Below are positions 1 through 12,901 of a stretch of DNA of 64,000 nt, one piece after another. Source of the DNA: Paracoccaceae bacterium. GTDB lineage: Bacteria; Pseudomonadota; Alphaproteobacteria; Rhodobacterales; Rhodobacteraceae. The DNA lies in assembly GCA_030066855.1 (NCBI GenBank), contig JASJAU010000016.1:78596-142595 (forward strand). The letters run 5' to 3'. Every line of letters starts with the position of its first letter. Position 1 is the stretch's first letter. The translations under genes were made by a program, and so were the position numbers. The notes under the pieces were generated by a model. The model made no database searches and was not told the DNA's origin. It saw only the letters and a program-made list of their open reading frames with translations.

Positions 1-531
1 GGCCCGGGCGGCGAGAACGCAGGCCTGCAAAGCGGCTGTCATCGGGGCGCGATCCCCGCCCGTCTCGCAGCCGATCTCCTTGGCGAGATCGTTGGTGCCA
101 AGTACGAAGCCCTCGACACCGGGCGCGTCTGCGATTGGCAGCGCGTTCAACACGCCGCGCGAGGTTTCCATCATGCACCAGACCGGCAGGCCGGGCGCGA
201 GCTCAGCCACAGCCGACACGTTGTCCGGCCCGTCCACCTTCGGCGCCAATATCGCGTCGCAGTCCATGTTGGCGGCGGCTTCGGCGTCATCCCGGCCCCA
301 TTCGGTATCCAGCCCGTTAATCCGAACCATGCGGTACCGCGTGCCGTAGCCGCCTTCGGCAAGCGCCGCTGCAAGCGTCTCCCGCGCCGCGACCTTCTCG
401 GCCGGCGCCACCGCATCCTCGAGATCGAAAATGATCGCATCCACCGGCAGGGTCCGCGCCTTGTCCAGCGCCCGTGTTCGGGCGCCGGGAATGTAAAGGA
501 CCGAGCGGAAGAGGTGCGCCGGCTGTCCCAT
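1..531 (-). CDS. HpcH/HpaI aldolase/citrate lyase family protein (CoA ester lyase, CitE-like), 5' part only; runs off the window edge
   Basis: Minus-strand translation MGQPAHLFRSVLYIPGARTRALDKARTLPVDAIIFDLEDAVAPAEK... has the CitE/malyl-CoA lyase motifs; open to the window edge. Confidence 0.85.
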   Translation of the reverse strand, partial: MGQPAHLFRSVLYIPGARTRALDKARTLPVDAIIFDLEDAVAPAEKVAARETLAAALAEGGYGTRYRMVRINGLDTEWGRDDAEAAANMDCDAILAPKVDGPDNVSAVAELAPGLPVWCMMETSRGVLNALPIADAPGVEGFVLGTNDLAKEIGCETGGDRAPMTAALQACVLAARA

Positions 532-763
532 GATTCTTCACCTGAGCAATATTGTTGCGCGGAACCTGCACTCTGACGCAGCAATCCGCAAGGCTTTTTG
601 CTGCAACGCAGCAAGTCAGGATTTTCATGCGCTTACAGGCTCAACCGGGCGACCGGGCGCTGCATTAACCAATTCTTCGCCGAAGCGGTCGAGGCTTTGC
701 AGATCAGCGCGATCCCAACCGGGTCGCCGAAATCGAGGTCCGCCGGACCCGGAAAGGAACACG

Positions 764-1059
764 ATGAAACGCACGACCCTGACCGCAGCCCTGGCGATCC
801 TCCTACCCGCCGCCGCGAGCGCCCAGCAGACCTGCGCGCCGCGAGAGGCCGTCCTTGAACGGCTGTCCGAGCGCTTTGGCGAAAGCCGGCAGTCGATCGG
901 GCTGGCCGCGCAGAACCGGATTGTTGAAGTCCATGCCTCTGAGGCGACCGGAACCTGGACAATAACGGTCACCATGCCCAACGGGATCACCTGCCTCGTC
1001 GCAGCCGGTCGGGCCTACGAGACCGTCGGCGAAGCCGCCCGCCCCAGCGGAATCCCCAG

Positions 1060-1063
<4 letters not shown>
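764..1063 (+). CDS. small secreted hypothetical protein
   Basis: MKRTTLTAALAILLPAAASAQQTCAPREAVLERLSERFGE...; signal peptide then globular 75 aa; internal ATG of ORF 530..1063. Confidence 0.7.
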
Positions 1064-2924
<1,861 letters not shown>

Positions 2925-2958
2925 ACCGCTACGAAAAATGCCAGCTCTCATTTCGAAA

Positions 2959-2986
2959 GGCGGCGCCGCTCTGGCGCCGCCTTTTT
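2959..2986 (+). terminator. Rho-independent terminator after mdh
   Basis: Perfect stem GGCGGCGCC-gctct-GGCGCCGCC followed by TTTTT. Confidence 0.85.
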
Positions 2987-3020
2987 GGCTCAAGCGACAA
3001 CGTGATAATGTGCCGGACGC

Positions 3021-3098
3021 GTGTGATCACACCGGGATTCGGCCCGCGCGACGCTCTCCAATGACGTAAGTGATCACAGTCAAATACCTGTGATCACA
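3021..3098. promoter_or_regulatory. three TGATCA-centred palindromes upstream of sucC (GTGTGATCACAC 3021-3032; GTGATCAC 3070-3077; TGTGATCACA 3089-3098)
   Basis: Read directly; lies between the mdh terminator and the sucC start. Confidence 0.55.
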
Positions 3099-3201
3099 TA
3101 ATCAAGTTTTTTGCTCGATATTCGGCGAATCCGTCGATTTCCCTTTATAATCGGCGTCATCGCGTGTCACTCCTTTCAAAACGTATTCAGGAGGGGCCGC
3201 T

Positions 3202-4395
3202 TTGAACATCCACGAATATCAGGCGAAGACGCTCTTGAGGGATTATGGCGCACCGGTGTCCGACGGCCGCCCGGTGCTCCGCGCCGAGGAAGCCAAGACC
3301 GCCGCCGGGGCGCTCGACGGACCCCTCTGGGTGGTGAAAGCTCAAATCCATGCCGGCGGACGCGGCAAAGGTTCCTTCGAAGAGCCGGACGCGGGCGAAG
3401 CCGGCGGTGTCCGCCTCGCCAAATCGGTTGAAGAAGCGGCGGAAGAAGCCAAGCGCATGCTCGGCCGCACGCTCGTCACCAAACAGACCGGCGAGGCGGG
3501 CAAGCAGGTCAACCGCATCTACATCGAAGACGGCTCCGGCATTGAGACCGAGATGTACCTCGCCCTGCTCGTCGATCGCGGTACAAGCCGTGTCAGCTTT
3601 GTCGCTTCGACCGAAGGCGGCATGGACATCGAAGAGGTGGCGGAAAGCACGCCCGAGAAGATCCTATCATTCAGCGTCGACCCTGCCACCGGCTACCAGG
3701 CCTTCCACGGCCGCCGCATCGCCTTCTCGCTTGGTCTCGAAGGCCCTCAGATCAAGCAATGCGTCGCGCTGATGGGCACGCTCTACAAGCTCTTCGTCGA
3801 GAAAGACATGGAGATGCTAGAGATCAACCCGCTCATCGTCACCGACAAGGGCGATCTCAAATGCCTCGACGCCAAAATGGGTTTCGATTCAAACGCGCTC
3901 TACCGGCACCCAGACATTATGGCGCTCCGCGATGAGACCGAGGAGGACCCGAAAGAGCTCGAAGCCTCGAAGTACGACCTCAACTACATCGCGCTCGACG
4001 GCGAGATCGGCTGCATGGTGAACGGCGCAGGTCTGGCCATGGCGACGATGGACATCATCAAGCTCTACGGTTCCGAGCCCGCGAACTTTCTCGACGTCGG
4101 CGGCAGCGCGACGAAGGAGAAGGTCGCGGAGGCCTTCAAGATCATCACCTCTGATGCGAACGTTAAAGGCATCCTCGTCAATATCTTCGGCGGAATCATG
4201 CGCTGCGACGTGATCGCTGAGGGCGTCGTTGCTGCAGTGAAGGAGGTCGGGCTCCAGGTGCCGCTGGTGGTGCGGCTGGAAGGCACGAATGTTGAGAAGG
4301 GCAAGGAGATCATCAACACCTCCGGCCTCGATGTGATCGCGGCGGACAATCTCAAGGACGGCGCCGAGAAGATCGTGAAGGCAGTGAAAGGGTAA
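3202..4395 (+). CDS. sucC: succinyl-CoA synthetase (ADP-forming) subunit beta
   Basis: [19 protein letters not shown]...; 397 aa, full-length ATP-grasp SucC. Confidence 0.97.
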   Translation: MNIHEYQAKTLLRDYGAPVSDGRPVLRAEEAKTAAGALDGPLWVVKAQIHAGGRGKGSFEEPDAGEAGGVRLAKSVEEAAEEAKRMLGRTLVTKQTGEAGKQVNRIYIEDGSGIETEMYLALLVDRGTSRVSFVASTEGGMDIEEVAESTPEKILSFSVDPATGYQAFHGRRIAFSLGLEGPQIKQCVALMGTLYKLFVEKDMEMLEINPLIVTDKGDLKCLDAKMGFDSNALYRHPDIMALRDETEEDPKELEASKYDLNYIALDGEIGCMVNGAGLAMATMDIIKLYGSEPANFLDVGGSATKEKVAEAFKIITSDANVKGILVNIFGGIMRCDVIAEGVVAAVKEVGLQVPLVVRLEGTNVEKGKEIINTSGLDVIAADNLKDGAEKIVKAVKG

Positions 4396-4414
4396 GATTG
4401 GATTGGGCGGGCAA

Positions 4415-5101
4415 ATGATCTCCCACGAGCACAAGTTCGTGTTTATCCACATCCCCAAATGCGCGGGTACGAGTGTCGAACACTATTTCGGGCATTTCGA
4501 CGACTATTCGGGCCGTGGCCGCCAAGACCACCGGACAATCCGCGAACTGCAGGCGCCTATCCCGCTATCTGTGAGCTTATTCGATCCCGAGAATCTCCGA
4601 ATGCTGGCCAAGAGAGCCAGAAACCTGGTGCAGCCCAAAACGCCCAATCCTCGCAATCGGACAGGATTAAGCGGCCTCCAGTACCGCAGCTATTACAAGT
4701 TCACGATATTACGAGATCCCTGGTCGCGGGTGGCGTCATGGTTCCGCAACGTGGTTGGCGACCCGCTGCACGCGCGCGACCATGACCATTACGGCTTCGA
4801 TGATTTCGTCACACGTTTCGCCGGTCGCGGAATGCTGCGGCCCTACGAGCATTGGGTGACGGATTTCAATGGCCGGGACGTCATGGACAGAGTGGTGCAA
4901 TTCGACGACCTTCAAGCGGGTCTCGGCCATGTCAGCGCCGATCTGGGGATCGAGCCCATCAAGCTCCCGAGGATCAACACGGCGTCCGACAGGGTCGAGG
5001 TGCCAATTCCAAAATTCTCCGAAGTGTCTGACGAGATCGTCCGCTCGCGCTGCGCGGCCGAGATCAGTCGTTTCGGGTACGCAAGACCGGAGAATCTCTG
5101 A
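4415..5101 (+). CDS. sulfotransferase family protein
   Basis: [28 protein letters not shown] (PAPS-binding IPKxAGTS motif) and [15 protein letters not shown]. Confidence 0.85.
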   Translation: MISHEHKFVFIHIPKCAGTSVEHYFGHFDDYSGRGRQDHRTIRELQAPIPLSVSLFDPENLRMLAKRARNLVQPKTPNPRNRTGLSGLQYRSYYKFTILRDPWSRVASWFRNVVGDPLHARDHDHYGFDDFVTRFAGRGMLRPYEHWVTDFNGRDVMDRVVQFDDLQAGLGHVSADLGIEPIKLPRINTASDRVEVPIPKFSEVSDEIVRSRCAAEISRFGYARPENL

Positions 5102-5219
5102 CATGAGCCATGCCTGTCCCGCATATGAGCCCGCAAACGGATGCTCACGCCAGGACATCCGCCCGCACTGTTCATACGCAATTTCTGAAACCGAGTTTCC
5201 TCCCAAAGGAGCCTGAATC

Positions 5220-6101
5220 ATGGCCGTACTTGTCGACGAAAACACCAAGGTCATCTGCCAGGGCTTCACCGGCTCGCAGGGAACCTTCCACTCCGAACAG
5301 GCCATCGCCTACGGCACCAAGATGGTTGGCGGCGTGACGCCCGGAAAAGGCGGGCAGGTTCATCTCGACCTGCCGGTCTTCAACTCCTGCCACGAGGCCG
5401 TGGCGGCGACCGGAGCGAACGCGAGCGTGATTTATGTGCCGCCCCCCTTCGCCGCCGACTCGATCCTCGAGGCTATCGACGCCGAGATCCCGCTTGTCGT
5501 CTGCATCACCGAGGGCATCCCGGTTCTCGACATGATGAAGGTGAAACGCGCGTTGGAGACCAGCGACACCCGCCTCATCGGCCCCAACTGCCCCGGCGTC
5601 ATCACCCCGGACGCCTGCAAGATCGGCATCATGCCGGGCCACATCCACAAGCGCGGATCCGTCGGCGTCGTATCCCGCTCGGGGACGCTGACCTACGAGG
5701 CGGTCAAGCAGACCACCGATGTGGGCCTCGGCCAGTCTACCTGTGTCGGCATCGGCGGCGACCCGATCAAGGGGACCGAGCACCTGGACGTGCTCGAATG
5801 GTTCCTCGCCGACGAGGAGACGGAATCGATCATCATGATCGGCGAGATCGGCGGCTCTGCCGAAGAAGAAGCCGCGCAATTCCTCGCCAACGAGAAGAAG
5901 AAAGGCCGCTGGAAGCCGACCGCCGGCTTCATCGCCGGCCGCACCGCGCCCCCGGGTCGCCGAATGGGTCACGCTGGCGCCATCGTCGCGGGCGGCAAGG
6001 GCGGCGCCGAGGACAAGATCGAAGCCATGCGTTCGGCCGGGATCGTCGTGGCGGAAAGCCCGGCGGGGCTGGGTGAAGCCGTGGTGGAGGCCATCGGATA
6101 G
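5220..6101 (+). CDS. sucD: succinyl-CoA synthetase subunit alpha
   Basis: [45 protein letters not shown]...; GHAGAIV active-site His motif. Confidence 0.97.
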   Translation: MAVLVDENTKVICQGFTGSQGTFHSEQAIAYGTKMVGGVTPGKGGQVHLDLPVFNSCHEAVAATGANASVIYVPPPFAADSILEAIDAEIPLVVCITEGIPVLDMMKVKRALETSDTRLIGPNCPGVITPDACKIGIMPGHIHKRGSVGVVSRSGTLTYEAVKQTTDVGLGQSTCVGIGGDPIKGTEHLDVLEWFLADEETESIIMIGEIGGSAEEEAAQFLANEKKKGRWKPTAGFIAGRTAPPGRRMGHAGAIVAGGKGGAEDKIEAMRSAGIVVAESPAGLGEAVVEAIG

Positions 6102-6175
6102 GCGAATTCATTACTCGCGATGCGGGACAAAACCCAAAAAAGGCAGCCGCCTCGCGATCCAAGGGAGACTGGATA

Positions 6176-9139
6176 ATGACCGAACAATCCCCCAACGACA
6201 TCTTCAAGGCGTCGTCCTTCCTGCAAGGCCACAACGCCGAGTACATCGAACAGCTCTACGCCCGTTACGCGAGCGATCCGAACGCCGTCGACGGCGCGTG
6301 GCAGGAGTTTTTCCGTCAGCTTGGTGACAGCGAGATCGACGCCAAGCGCGAGGCCGAGGGGCCGTCGTGGGCTCGCGACGACTGGCCGCCGGCTCCGTCC
6401 GACGAGCTGACCGCAGCGCTGGACGGGCAATGGGGCGATCTCGGCATCCCCGCGCAAGCCAAAGCCGCCGGCAAGATCGCCGCTAAGGCCAAAGAGCAGG
6501 GCGTTTCGGTCACCGACGATCAGATCAAGCGCGCGGTGCTCGACTCAATCCGCGCGCTCATGCTGATCCGCGCCTATCGTATAAGGGGTCACCTCGTCGC
6601 CGACCTCGACCCTTTGGGCATGCGCGATCAGACCCCGCACCCTGAACTCGACCCCAAGTCCTACGGCTTCACCGATGCCGACATGGACCGGCCAATCTTC
6701 ATCGACAACGTGCTCGGCCTGCAAACCGCCTCGATGCGCGAGATTCTCGCCATCGTGAAGCGCACCTACTGCGGCACCTTCGCGCTGCAGTACATGCACA
6801 TCTCCAATCCGGAGGAAGCCGCGTGGCTCAAGGAGCGGATCGAGGGCTTCGGCAAGGAAATCGCCTTCACGCGCGAGGGCCGAAAAGCGATCCTGAATAA
6901 GCTCGTTGAAGCCGAGGGCTTCGAGAAGTTCCTCCATGTCAAATACATGGGCACCAAACGGTTTGGTCTTGACGGCGGCGAGAGCCTCGTCCCCGCAATG
7001 GAGCAGATAGTCAAGCGCGGCGGGGCGCTGGGCGTCAAAGAGATCGTCATCGGTATGCCCCACCGCGGGCGGCTGTCTGTTCTCGCCAACGTGATGGCCA
7101 AGCCTTACAAAGCGATCTTCAACGAATTTCAGGGCGGCAGCTTCAAGCCGGAAGATGTCGACGGCTCGGGCGACGTGAAATATCACCTCGGCGCTTCCGC
7201 CGACCGGGAGTTCGACGGCAATGTGGTTCACCTCAGTCTCACGGCAAATCCGTCCCATCTTGAGGCAGTGAACCCCGTGGTCCTTGGCAAAGTCCGTGCC
7301 AAGCAGGACCAGCTGAACGACCACCACCGAACGCAGGTTTTGTCGATCCTGCTCCACGGCGACGCGGCTTTTGCCGGGCAAGGCGTCGTGGCGGAATGCT
7401 TCGGCCTGTCGGGGCTCAGGGGCCACAAGACCGGTGGAACGATCCACATCATCGTGAACAACCAGATCGGGTTCACGACCGCGCCACACAATAGCCGGTC
7501 GTCGCCCTACCCCACCGATATCGCCCTAATGGTCGAGGCGCCGATCTTCCACGTAAACGGCGACGACCCAGAGGCCGTGACCCACGCGGCCAAAGTAGCA
7601 ACCGAGTTCCGCCAGAAGTTCGGCAAGGACGTCGTGATCGATATCTTTTGCTACCGCAGGTTTGGCCACAACGAGGGCGACGAGCCCATGTTCACCAATC
7701 CCATCATGTACAAAAGGATCAAGGGACACAAAACGACCCTCAGCCTCTACACCGAGCGCCTCGTCAGCGATGGCCTGATACCCGAGGGCGAGATCGAAGA
7801 CATGAAGGCGGGCTTCCAGGCGCACCTGAACGAGGAGTTCGAGGCGGGCAAGGCCTACAAACCCAACAAGGCGGACTGGCTGGACGGCCGTTGGAGTCAT
7901 CTCGACCGCGAAGGCGAGAGGTACCAGCGCGGAAGAACCGCAATCAAGAAGAAGACGCTCGAGGAAATCGGCACGGCGCTCACCCGAGCGCCCGAAAACA
8001 TGCCGATCCATAGGACCGTTGACCGCCTTCTCGAGGCCAAACGCAATATGTTCTCGTCAGGCGAGGGATTTGACTGGGCGACCGCCGAGGCGCTGGCCTT
8101 TGGCTCTTTGATGCTCGAAGGTTATCCGGTGCGTCTGGCAGGACAAGACTCAACACGCGGCACCTTCAGCCAGCGTCACTCCGCCTTCATCAATCAGGAA
8201 ACCGAAGAGCGTTACTACCCGCTCAACAACATCCGCGAAGGCCAGGCGCAGTACGAGGTGATCGACTCGATGCTCTCAGAATACGCGGTGCTCGGGTTTG
8301 AATACGGCTTCTCGTTGGCCGAACCCAACGCGTTGACGCTCTGGGAGGCGCAGTTCGGCGACTTCGCCAACGGAGCGCAGATCATGTTCGACCAGTTCAT
8401 CTCGTCGGGCGAGCGCAAGTGGCTCCGCATGTCGGGACTGGTGATGCTCCTGCCCCACGGGTTCGAGGGCCAGGGGCCGGAACACTCCTCGGCGAGGCTG
8501 GAGCGGTTCCTTCAGATGTGCGCGGAAGACAACTGGATCGTGGCGAATTGCACAACGCCCGCGAACTATTTTCATATCCTAAGGCGGCAGCTTCATCGGT
8601 CATACAGAAAGCCGCTGGTGATCATGACCCCGAAATCGCTCCTGCGGCACAAGCTGGCCATTAGTGATGCGGACGAATTCACCACAGGATCGAGCTTCCA
8701 CCGCGTCCTGTGGGACGATGCGGAGAAGGGGAATTCCGACACCAAGCTCGTCGCGGACGACAAGATCAAGCGCGTCGTCCTTTGCTCGGGCAAGGTTTAC
8801 TTCGACTTGCTTGAGGAGCGCGACACGCGCGCGATCGACGACGTCTACCTGCTCCGAGTCGAGCAATTCTATCCGTTCCCAGCGCAGTCGATGGTGAAAG
8901 AACTGAAGCGTTTCCCCAACGCCGATTACGTCTGGTGTCAGGAGGAGCCGAAGAACCAAGGCGGCTGGACGTTCATCGAGCCGAATATCGAGTGGGTGCT
9001 CACCCGCATCAAGGCCAAGAACACAAGGGCGAAATATGCCGGTCGTTCCGCGTCGGCATCGCCCGCGACCGGCCTCGCCTCAAGTCATAAAGCACAACAG
9101 CAGGCGCTCGTGAACGACGCGCTGACAATCGAAGGGTAA
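6176..9139 (+). CDS. sucA: 2-oxoglutarate dehydrogenase E1 component
   Basis: 987 aa; GMPHRGRLSVLANV, FGHNEGDEP, QDSTRGTFSQRH motifs. Confidence 0.97.
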   Translation: MTEQSPNDIFKASSFLQGHNAEYIEQLYARYASDPNAVDGAWQEFFRQLGDSEIDAKREAEGPSWARDDWPPAPSDELTAALDGQWGDLGIPAQAKAAGKIAAKAKEQGVSVTDDQIKRAVLDSIRALMLIRAYRIRGHLVADLDPLGMRDQTPHPELDPKSYGFTDADMDRPIFIDNVLGLQTASMREILAIVKRTYCGTFALQYMHISNPEEAAWLKERIEGFGKEIAFTREGRKAILNKLVEAEGFEKFLHVKYMGTKRFGLDGGESLVPAMEQIVKRGGALGVKEIVIGMPHRGRLSVLANVMAKPYKAIFNEFQGGSFKPEDVDGSGDVKYHLGASADREFDGNVVHLSLTANPSHLEAVNPVVLGKVRAKQDQLNDHHRTQVLSILLHGDAAFAGQGVVAECFGLSGLRGHKTGGTIHIIVNNQIGFTTAPHNSRSSPYPTDIALMVEAPIFHVNGDDPEAVTHAAKVATEFRQKFGKDVVIDIFCYRRFGHNEGDEPMFTNPIMYKRIKGHKTTLSLYTERLVSDGLIPEGEIEDMKAGFQAHLNEEFEAGKAYKPNKADWLDGRWSHLDREGERYQRGRTAIKKKTLEEIGTALTRAPENMPIHRTVDRLLEAKRNMFSSGEGFDWATAEALAFGSLMLEGYPVRLAGQDSTRGTFSQRHSAFINQETEERYYPLNNIREGQAQYEVIDSMLSEYAVLGFEYGFSLAEPNALTLWEAQFGDFANGAQIMFDQFISSGERKWLRMSGLVMLLPHGFEGQGPEHSSARLERFLQMCAEDNWIVANCTTPANYFHILRRQLHRSYRKPLVIMTPKSLLRHKLAISDADEFTTGSSFHRVLWDDAEKGNSDTKLVADDKIKRVVLCSGKVYFDLLEERDTRAIDDVYLLRVEQFYPFPAQSMVKELKRFPNADYVWCQEEPKNQGGWTFIEPNIEWVLTRIKAKNTRAKYAGRSASASPATGLASSHKAQQQALVNDALTIEG

Positions 9140-9145
9140 CCGAAG

Positions 9146-10678
9146 ATGGCCACTGAAATCCGCGTGCCCACGCTGGGCGAGAGCGTGACCGAGGCGACTG
9201 TCGCCACCTGGTTCAAGAAGCCTGGGGACTCCGTGGCGGTCGACGAGATGCTCTGCGAGCTTGAAACCGATAAGGTGACGGTCGAGGTCCCCTCGCCCGC
9301 CGCCGGCACGCTGGGCGAGATCATCGCCTCGGAAGGCGAGACGGTGGGCGTCGACGCGCTTCTGGCGACCTTGACCGAAGGCGAAGGCGCCGCCCCGGCG
9401 CCGAAGGCCGCGCCGGAAGCCAAGGCTGCTCCCACCCCGAAATCCAACGGGTCCGACGGCGGCGGTCAGTCTATCGACGTCATGGTTCCAACACTTGGCG
9501 AAAGCGTCACCGAAGCCACGGTCGCGATTTGGTTCAAGGGTGTGGGCGAAGCGGTCGCGCAGGACGAGATGCTCTGCGAGCTGGAGACCGACAAAGTATC
9601 GGTCGAGGTGCCCTCGCCCGCCTCCGGGGTTTTGCAGAAGATCCTCGCGAATGAGGGCGAGACGGTCGAAGCGGGCGGCAAGCTCGCCGTAATGACCGGC
9701 GGGGCTGGAGCCGCCGCGGCGCCAGAGCCCGCCGCGCCTGCCGAAAGCGCCCCCTCGCCTGCGGCAACGGGCAAGGACATCGAGAACGCCCCGTCGGCCA
9801 ACAAAATGATGAAGGAGGCTAACCTCTCTTCGGACGCGGTCACAGGCACAGGCCGCGACGGGCGGATCATGAAAGAGGACGTCCAGCGCGCCCTCGCCTC
9901 GCCACAACAGCAGGCGGCAACCTCCGCCCCCGCGGCCCCGGCGCAAGCGCCACGCGCCCCGGTCGCCGCCGAAGACGCTGCGCGGGAAGAGCGGGTGAAG
10001 ATGACCCGCCTCCGCCAGACCATCGCCCGGCGTCTGAAGGACGCGCAGAACACCGCCGCCATGCTGACCACCTACAACGAGGTGGACATGTCGGCGACGA
10101 TGGCGATCCGGAAAGAGTACAAGGAGCTCTTCGAGAAAAAGCACGGTGTGAAGCTTGGCTTCATGTCGTTCTTCACCAAAGCCTGCTGCCATGCACTGAA
10201 AGAAGTGCCCGAGGTCAACGCCGAGATCGACGGCACCGACATCGTCTACAAGAACTTCGTCCACATGGGTGTGGCGGTTGGAACGCCGACGGGGCTGGTT
10301 GTGCCTGTCGTGCGTGACGCCGACCAGATGAGTTTCGCCAACATCGAAAAGCGGATAGCCGAGTTGGGTCTCCGCGCCCGCGACGGCAAGCTCTCGATGG
10401 CCGAAATGCAGGGCGGCACGTTCACTCTGTCGAATGGCGGCGTCTATGGCTCGCTCATGTCCTCGCCGATCCTCAACCCTCCGCAATCTGGCATCCTGGG
10501 TATGCACAAGATCCAGGAGCGGCCCATGGTTATCAACGGTGAGATCGTGATCCGCCCGATGATGTACCTCGCGCTGTCCTACGATCACCGAATTGTGGAC
10601 GGCAAGGGCGCAGTGACGTTCCTTGTCCGGGTGAAAGAGGCGCTGGAGGACCCGCGCCGACTGTTGATGGATCTGTAG
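9146..10678 (+). CDS. sucB: 2-oxoglutarate dehydrogenase E2 (dihydrolipoyl succinyltransferase), two lipoyl domains
   Basis: 510 aa; two copies of [17 protein letters not shown]...[20 protein letters not shown]; C-terminal [16 protein letters not shown]. Confidence 0.97.
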   Translation: MATEIRVPTLGESVTEATVATWFKKPGDSVAVDEMLCELETDKVTVEVPSPAAGTLGEIIASEGETVGVDALLATLTEGEGAAPAPKAAPEAKAAPTPKSNGSDGGGQSIDVMVPTLGESVTEATVAIWFKGVGEAVAQDEMLCELETDKVSVEVPSPASGVLQKILANEGETVEAGGKLAVMTGGAGAAAAPEPAAPAESAPSPAATGKDIENAPSANKMMKEANLSSDAVTGTGRDGRIMKEDVQRALASPQQQAATSAPAAPAQAPRAPVAAEDAAREERVKMTRLRQTIARRLKDAQNTAAMLTTYNEVDMSATMAIRKEYKELFEKKHGVKLGFMSFFTKACCHALKEVPEVNAEIDGTDIVYKNFVHMGVAVGTPTGLVVPVVRDADQMSFANIEKRIAELGLRARDGKLSMAEMQGGTFTLSNGGVYGSLMSSPILNPPQSGILGMHKIQERPMVINGEIVIRPMMYLALSYDHRIVDGKGAVTFLVRVKEALEDPRRLLMDL

Positions 10679-10681
10679 GGC

Positions 10682-11020
10682 TTGGCCGTACCGGCGCCTC
10701 GATATGTCATAGCGGCAGCGCTCGCGCTGCTGCTCGCCGTCTACGCGACGGTTTTCGCGCACAGAACTCACAATCTCTTTGATCTGCCAACCTGGCTCGA
10801 TGTCACCGAGTGGCCGGCGACCTTGCTGTTTCTGTTCGCGGGTTGGTCGGCCTGGGTGACGCGAGAGCGCCAAGCTGCGTTCGCCCTAGTCGTCGGAATG
10901 CTGGCTTTTTTTGGCGCTCAGTCCTCGTATCTCTTTAGCGTCCCGTTGGGCTTTGTCGTCGTCACCGCACTGGCTTTGGTCTTCCTGTTCGTTCTGCCGA
11001 CAACATGGAAGCCGCGATGA
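10682..11020 (+). CDS. small hypothetical membrane protein
   Basis: TTG-start ORF immediately after sucB, several hydrophobic helices. Confidence 0.6.
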   Translation: MAVPAPRYVIAAALALLLAVYATVFAHRTHNLFDLPTWLDVTEWPATLLFLFAGWSAWVTRERQAAFALVVGMLAFFGAQSSYLFSVPLGFVVVTALALVFLFVLPTTWKPR

Positions 11021-11343
11021 ACAAGTTGGCTATTGGTTCTGCGTTAATCGCTCTAACAGGGTGCGCTGCTCCTGTGACCGACATTGCGACAACCGCGCGG
11101 CATGTGCCTTCAAACGTGCCTTACGGCAACGACGGCGCCAGAATGCACCTGTTCATCTTCGATCCTTCCGAACCCCGAAGCCTCTCGGACAGGAAAACAA
11201 TCGCAAAGCGCATGATCGCGCTTGAGCCGGGATGCGCCTGGGTTGACGCGCCGGACAGCGTTCTGGCCGAGGCGACCCAGGAGCAGGGCGAGCGCTTCAA
11301 GGATACGATGCTGGTGGCGCCGTTGAGATGCGGCCGGGTCTGA
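11017..11343 (+). CDS. hypothetical lipoprotein
   Basis: MNKLAIGSALIALTGCAAPVTD: lipobox LTGC; ATGA overlap with the preceding ORF. Confidence 0.6.
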   Translation: MNKLAIGSALIALTGCAAPVTDIATTARHVPSNVPYGNDGARMHLFIFDPSEPRSLSDRKTIAKRMIALEPGCAWVDAPDSVLAEATQEQGERFKDTMLVAPLRCGRV

Positions 11344-11360
11344 GGCGGAACACCGGCAAT

Positions 11361-11404
11361 GACACCGACGCGATACCGACGTAATACCGACGTGATACCG
11401 ACGT
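11361..11404 (+). repeat. 11-bp tandem repeat (GATACCGACGT), 4 copies
   Basis: gacaccgacgc/gataccgacgt/aataccgacgt/gataccgacgt immediately upstream of lpd. Confidence 0.9.
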
Positions 11405-11428
11405 CCGAAAACAAGGGAACCTGAACTC

Positions 11429-12817
11429 ATGGCAAGCTACGACGTCATCGTCATCGGAAGCGGCCCCGGCGGATATGTCTGCGCCATTCGCTGCGCGCAA
11501 CTGGGTTTGAAAACGGCCTGCGTGGAGGGGCGCGAGACCCTTGGCGGAACCTGCTTGAACGTGGGCTGCATCCCGTCCAAGGCGCTCCTGCACGCCACAG
11601 AGCTGCTGCACGAGACCGAGGCGAATTTCGGCAAGATGGGCCTCAAGGTCCTTCGCCCTGACGTCGATTGGGCGCAGATGATGGCATACAAGGACGAGAC
11701 CATCGAAGGGAACACCAAGGGCATCGAATTTCTGTTCAAAAAGAACAAGATAGACTGGCTGAAGGGCTGGGGAACAATTACCGAGCCGGGCAAGGTCATG
11801 GTCGGTGACGAGGTGCACGAGGCCAAGAACATCGTTGTCGCAACCGGCTCCGAACCATCCCCGCTGCCTGGCGTTGAGGTGGACGAGAAGAGGGTGGTCA
11901 CATCCACCGGTGCGCTTGAGCTGGAGGAGATCCCGAAGTCAATGGTCGTTATCGGCGCCGGCGTGATCGGGCTGGAGCTTGGGTCGGTCTACAACCGTCT
12001 CGGCGCTGAGGTCACCGTGATCGAGTACCTCGACGTGATCACGCCGGGCATGGACCCGGAGATCCAGAAGACCTTCCAAAGAACTTTGAAGAAACAAGGC
12101 CTTAAATTCATTATGGGCGCCGCCGTCCAAAGCGCGAAAGCGGCCAAGGGCAAGGCCACGGTGACCTACAAGCCCAAGAAAGGCGACGCGGAGGAGACCG
12201 TCCAGGCTGACGTGGTTCTCCTCGCCACGGGTCGCAGACCCTACACCGAAGGGCTCGGTCTGGACACCGTCGGTGTTCGCATGAACGCGCGCGGGCAGGT
12301 CGAGACCGACGATCATTGGAAGACCAATGTGGACGGCATCTACTCCATCGGAGACTGCATCGACGGCCCCATGCTCGCCCACAAGGCCGAGGACGAGGGC
12401 ATGGCGGTTGCGGAAACGCTCGCCGGTCAGGCCGGGCATGTGAATTACAACGTTATCCCAGGCGTGATCTACACGCACCCTGAGGTCGCCAATGTCGGTT
12501 TCAATGAGGCTGACCTAAAGGACGCCGGCCACCCCTACAAGGTCGGCAAGTTCAGCTTCATGGGCAACGCGCGGGCCAAGGCGAACCACGCGGCGGATGG
12601 GTTCGTCAAAATCCTTGCTGACAAGGAAACCGACCGCATTCTCGGCGCGCATATCATCGGCCCGATGGCCGGCGATCTGATCCACGAGATCTGCGTCGCT
12701 ATGGAGTTTGGAGCCGCGGCGGAGGACCTCGCGCGAACCTGCCACGCCCATCCGACCTATTCCGAAGCCGTGCGCGAGGCAGCGCTCGCCTGCGGTGACG
12801 GGCCGATCCATAGCTGA
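11429..12817 (+). CDS. lpd: dihydrolipoyl dehydrogenase
   Basis: [20 protein letters not shown] active site; 462 aa. Confidence 0.97.
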   Translation: MASYDVIVIGSGPGGYVCAIRCAQLGLKTACVEGRETLGGTCLNVGCIPSKALLHATELLHETEANFGKMGLKVLRPDVDWAQMMAYKDETIEGNTKGIEFLFKKNKIDWLKGWGTITEPGKVMVGDEVHEAKNIVVATGSEPSPLPGVEVDEKRVVTSTGALELEEIPKSMVVIGAGVIGLELGSVYNRLGAEVTVIEYLDVITPGMDPEIQKTFQRTLKKQGLKFIMGAAVQSAKAAKGKATVTYKPKKGDAEETVQADVVLLATGRRPYTEGLGLDTVGVRMNARGQVETDDHWKTNVDGIYSIGDCIDGPMLAHKAEDEGMAVAETLAGQAGHVNYNVIPGVIYTHPEVANVGFNEADLKDAGHPYKVGKFSFMGNARAKANHAADGFVKILADKETDRILGAHIIGPMAGDLIHEICVAMEFGAAAEDLARTCHAHPTYSEAVREAALACGDGPIHS

Positions 12818-12901
12818 GCGGGCCTTTCGCCTTTGCCGCATTGTGACCGCGTGCGCGAATTGGTAACGGAAGCGGACCAATAGGCCGAAGGGACAGGGCC
12901 G

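Noticed and set aside
5172-5972. 266-aa minus ORF opposite sucD
   Set aside because: Shadow ORF, antisense to sucD
9080-10873. 597-aa minus-strand ORF opposite sucB
   Set aside because: Shadow ORF of high-GC coding DNA; low-complexity Arg/Gly/His-rich protein without domain, fully antisense to clear sucB
11361-11404. Possible CRISPR-like repeats
   Set aside because: 11-bp units with no spacers and no cas genes; simple tandem repeat only
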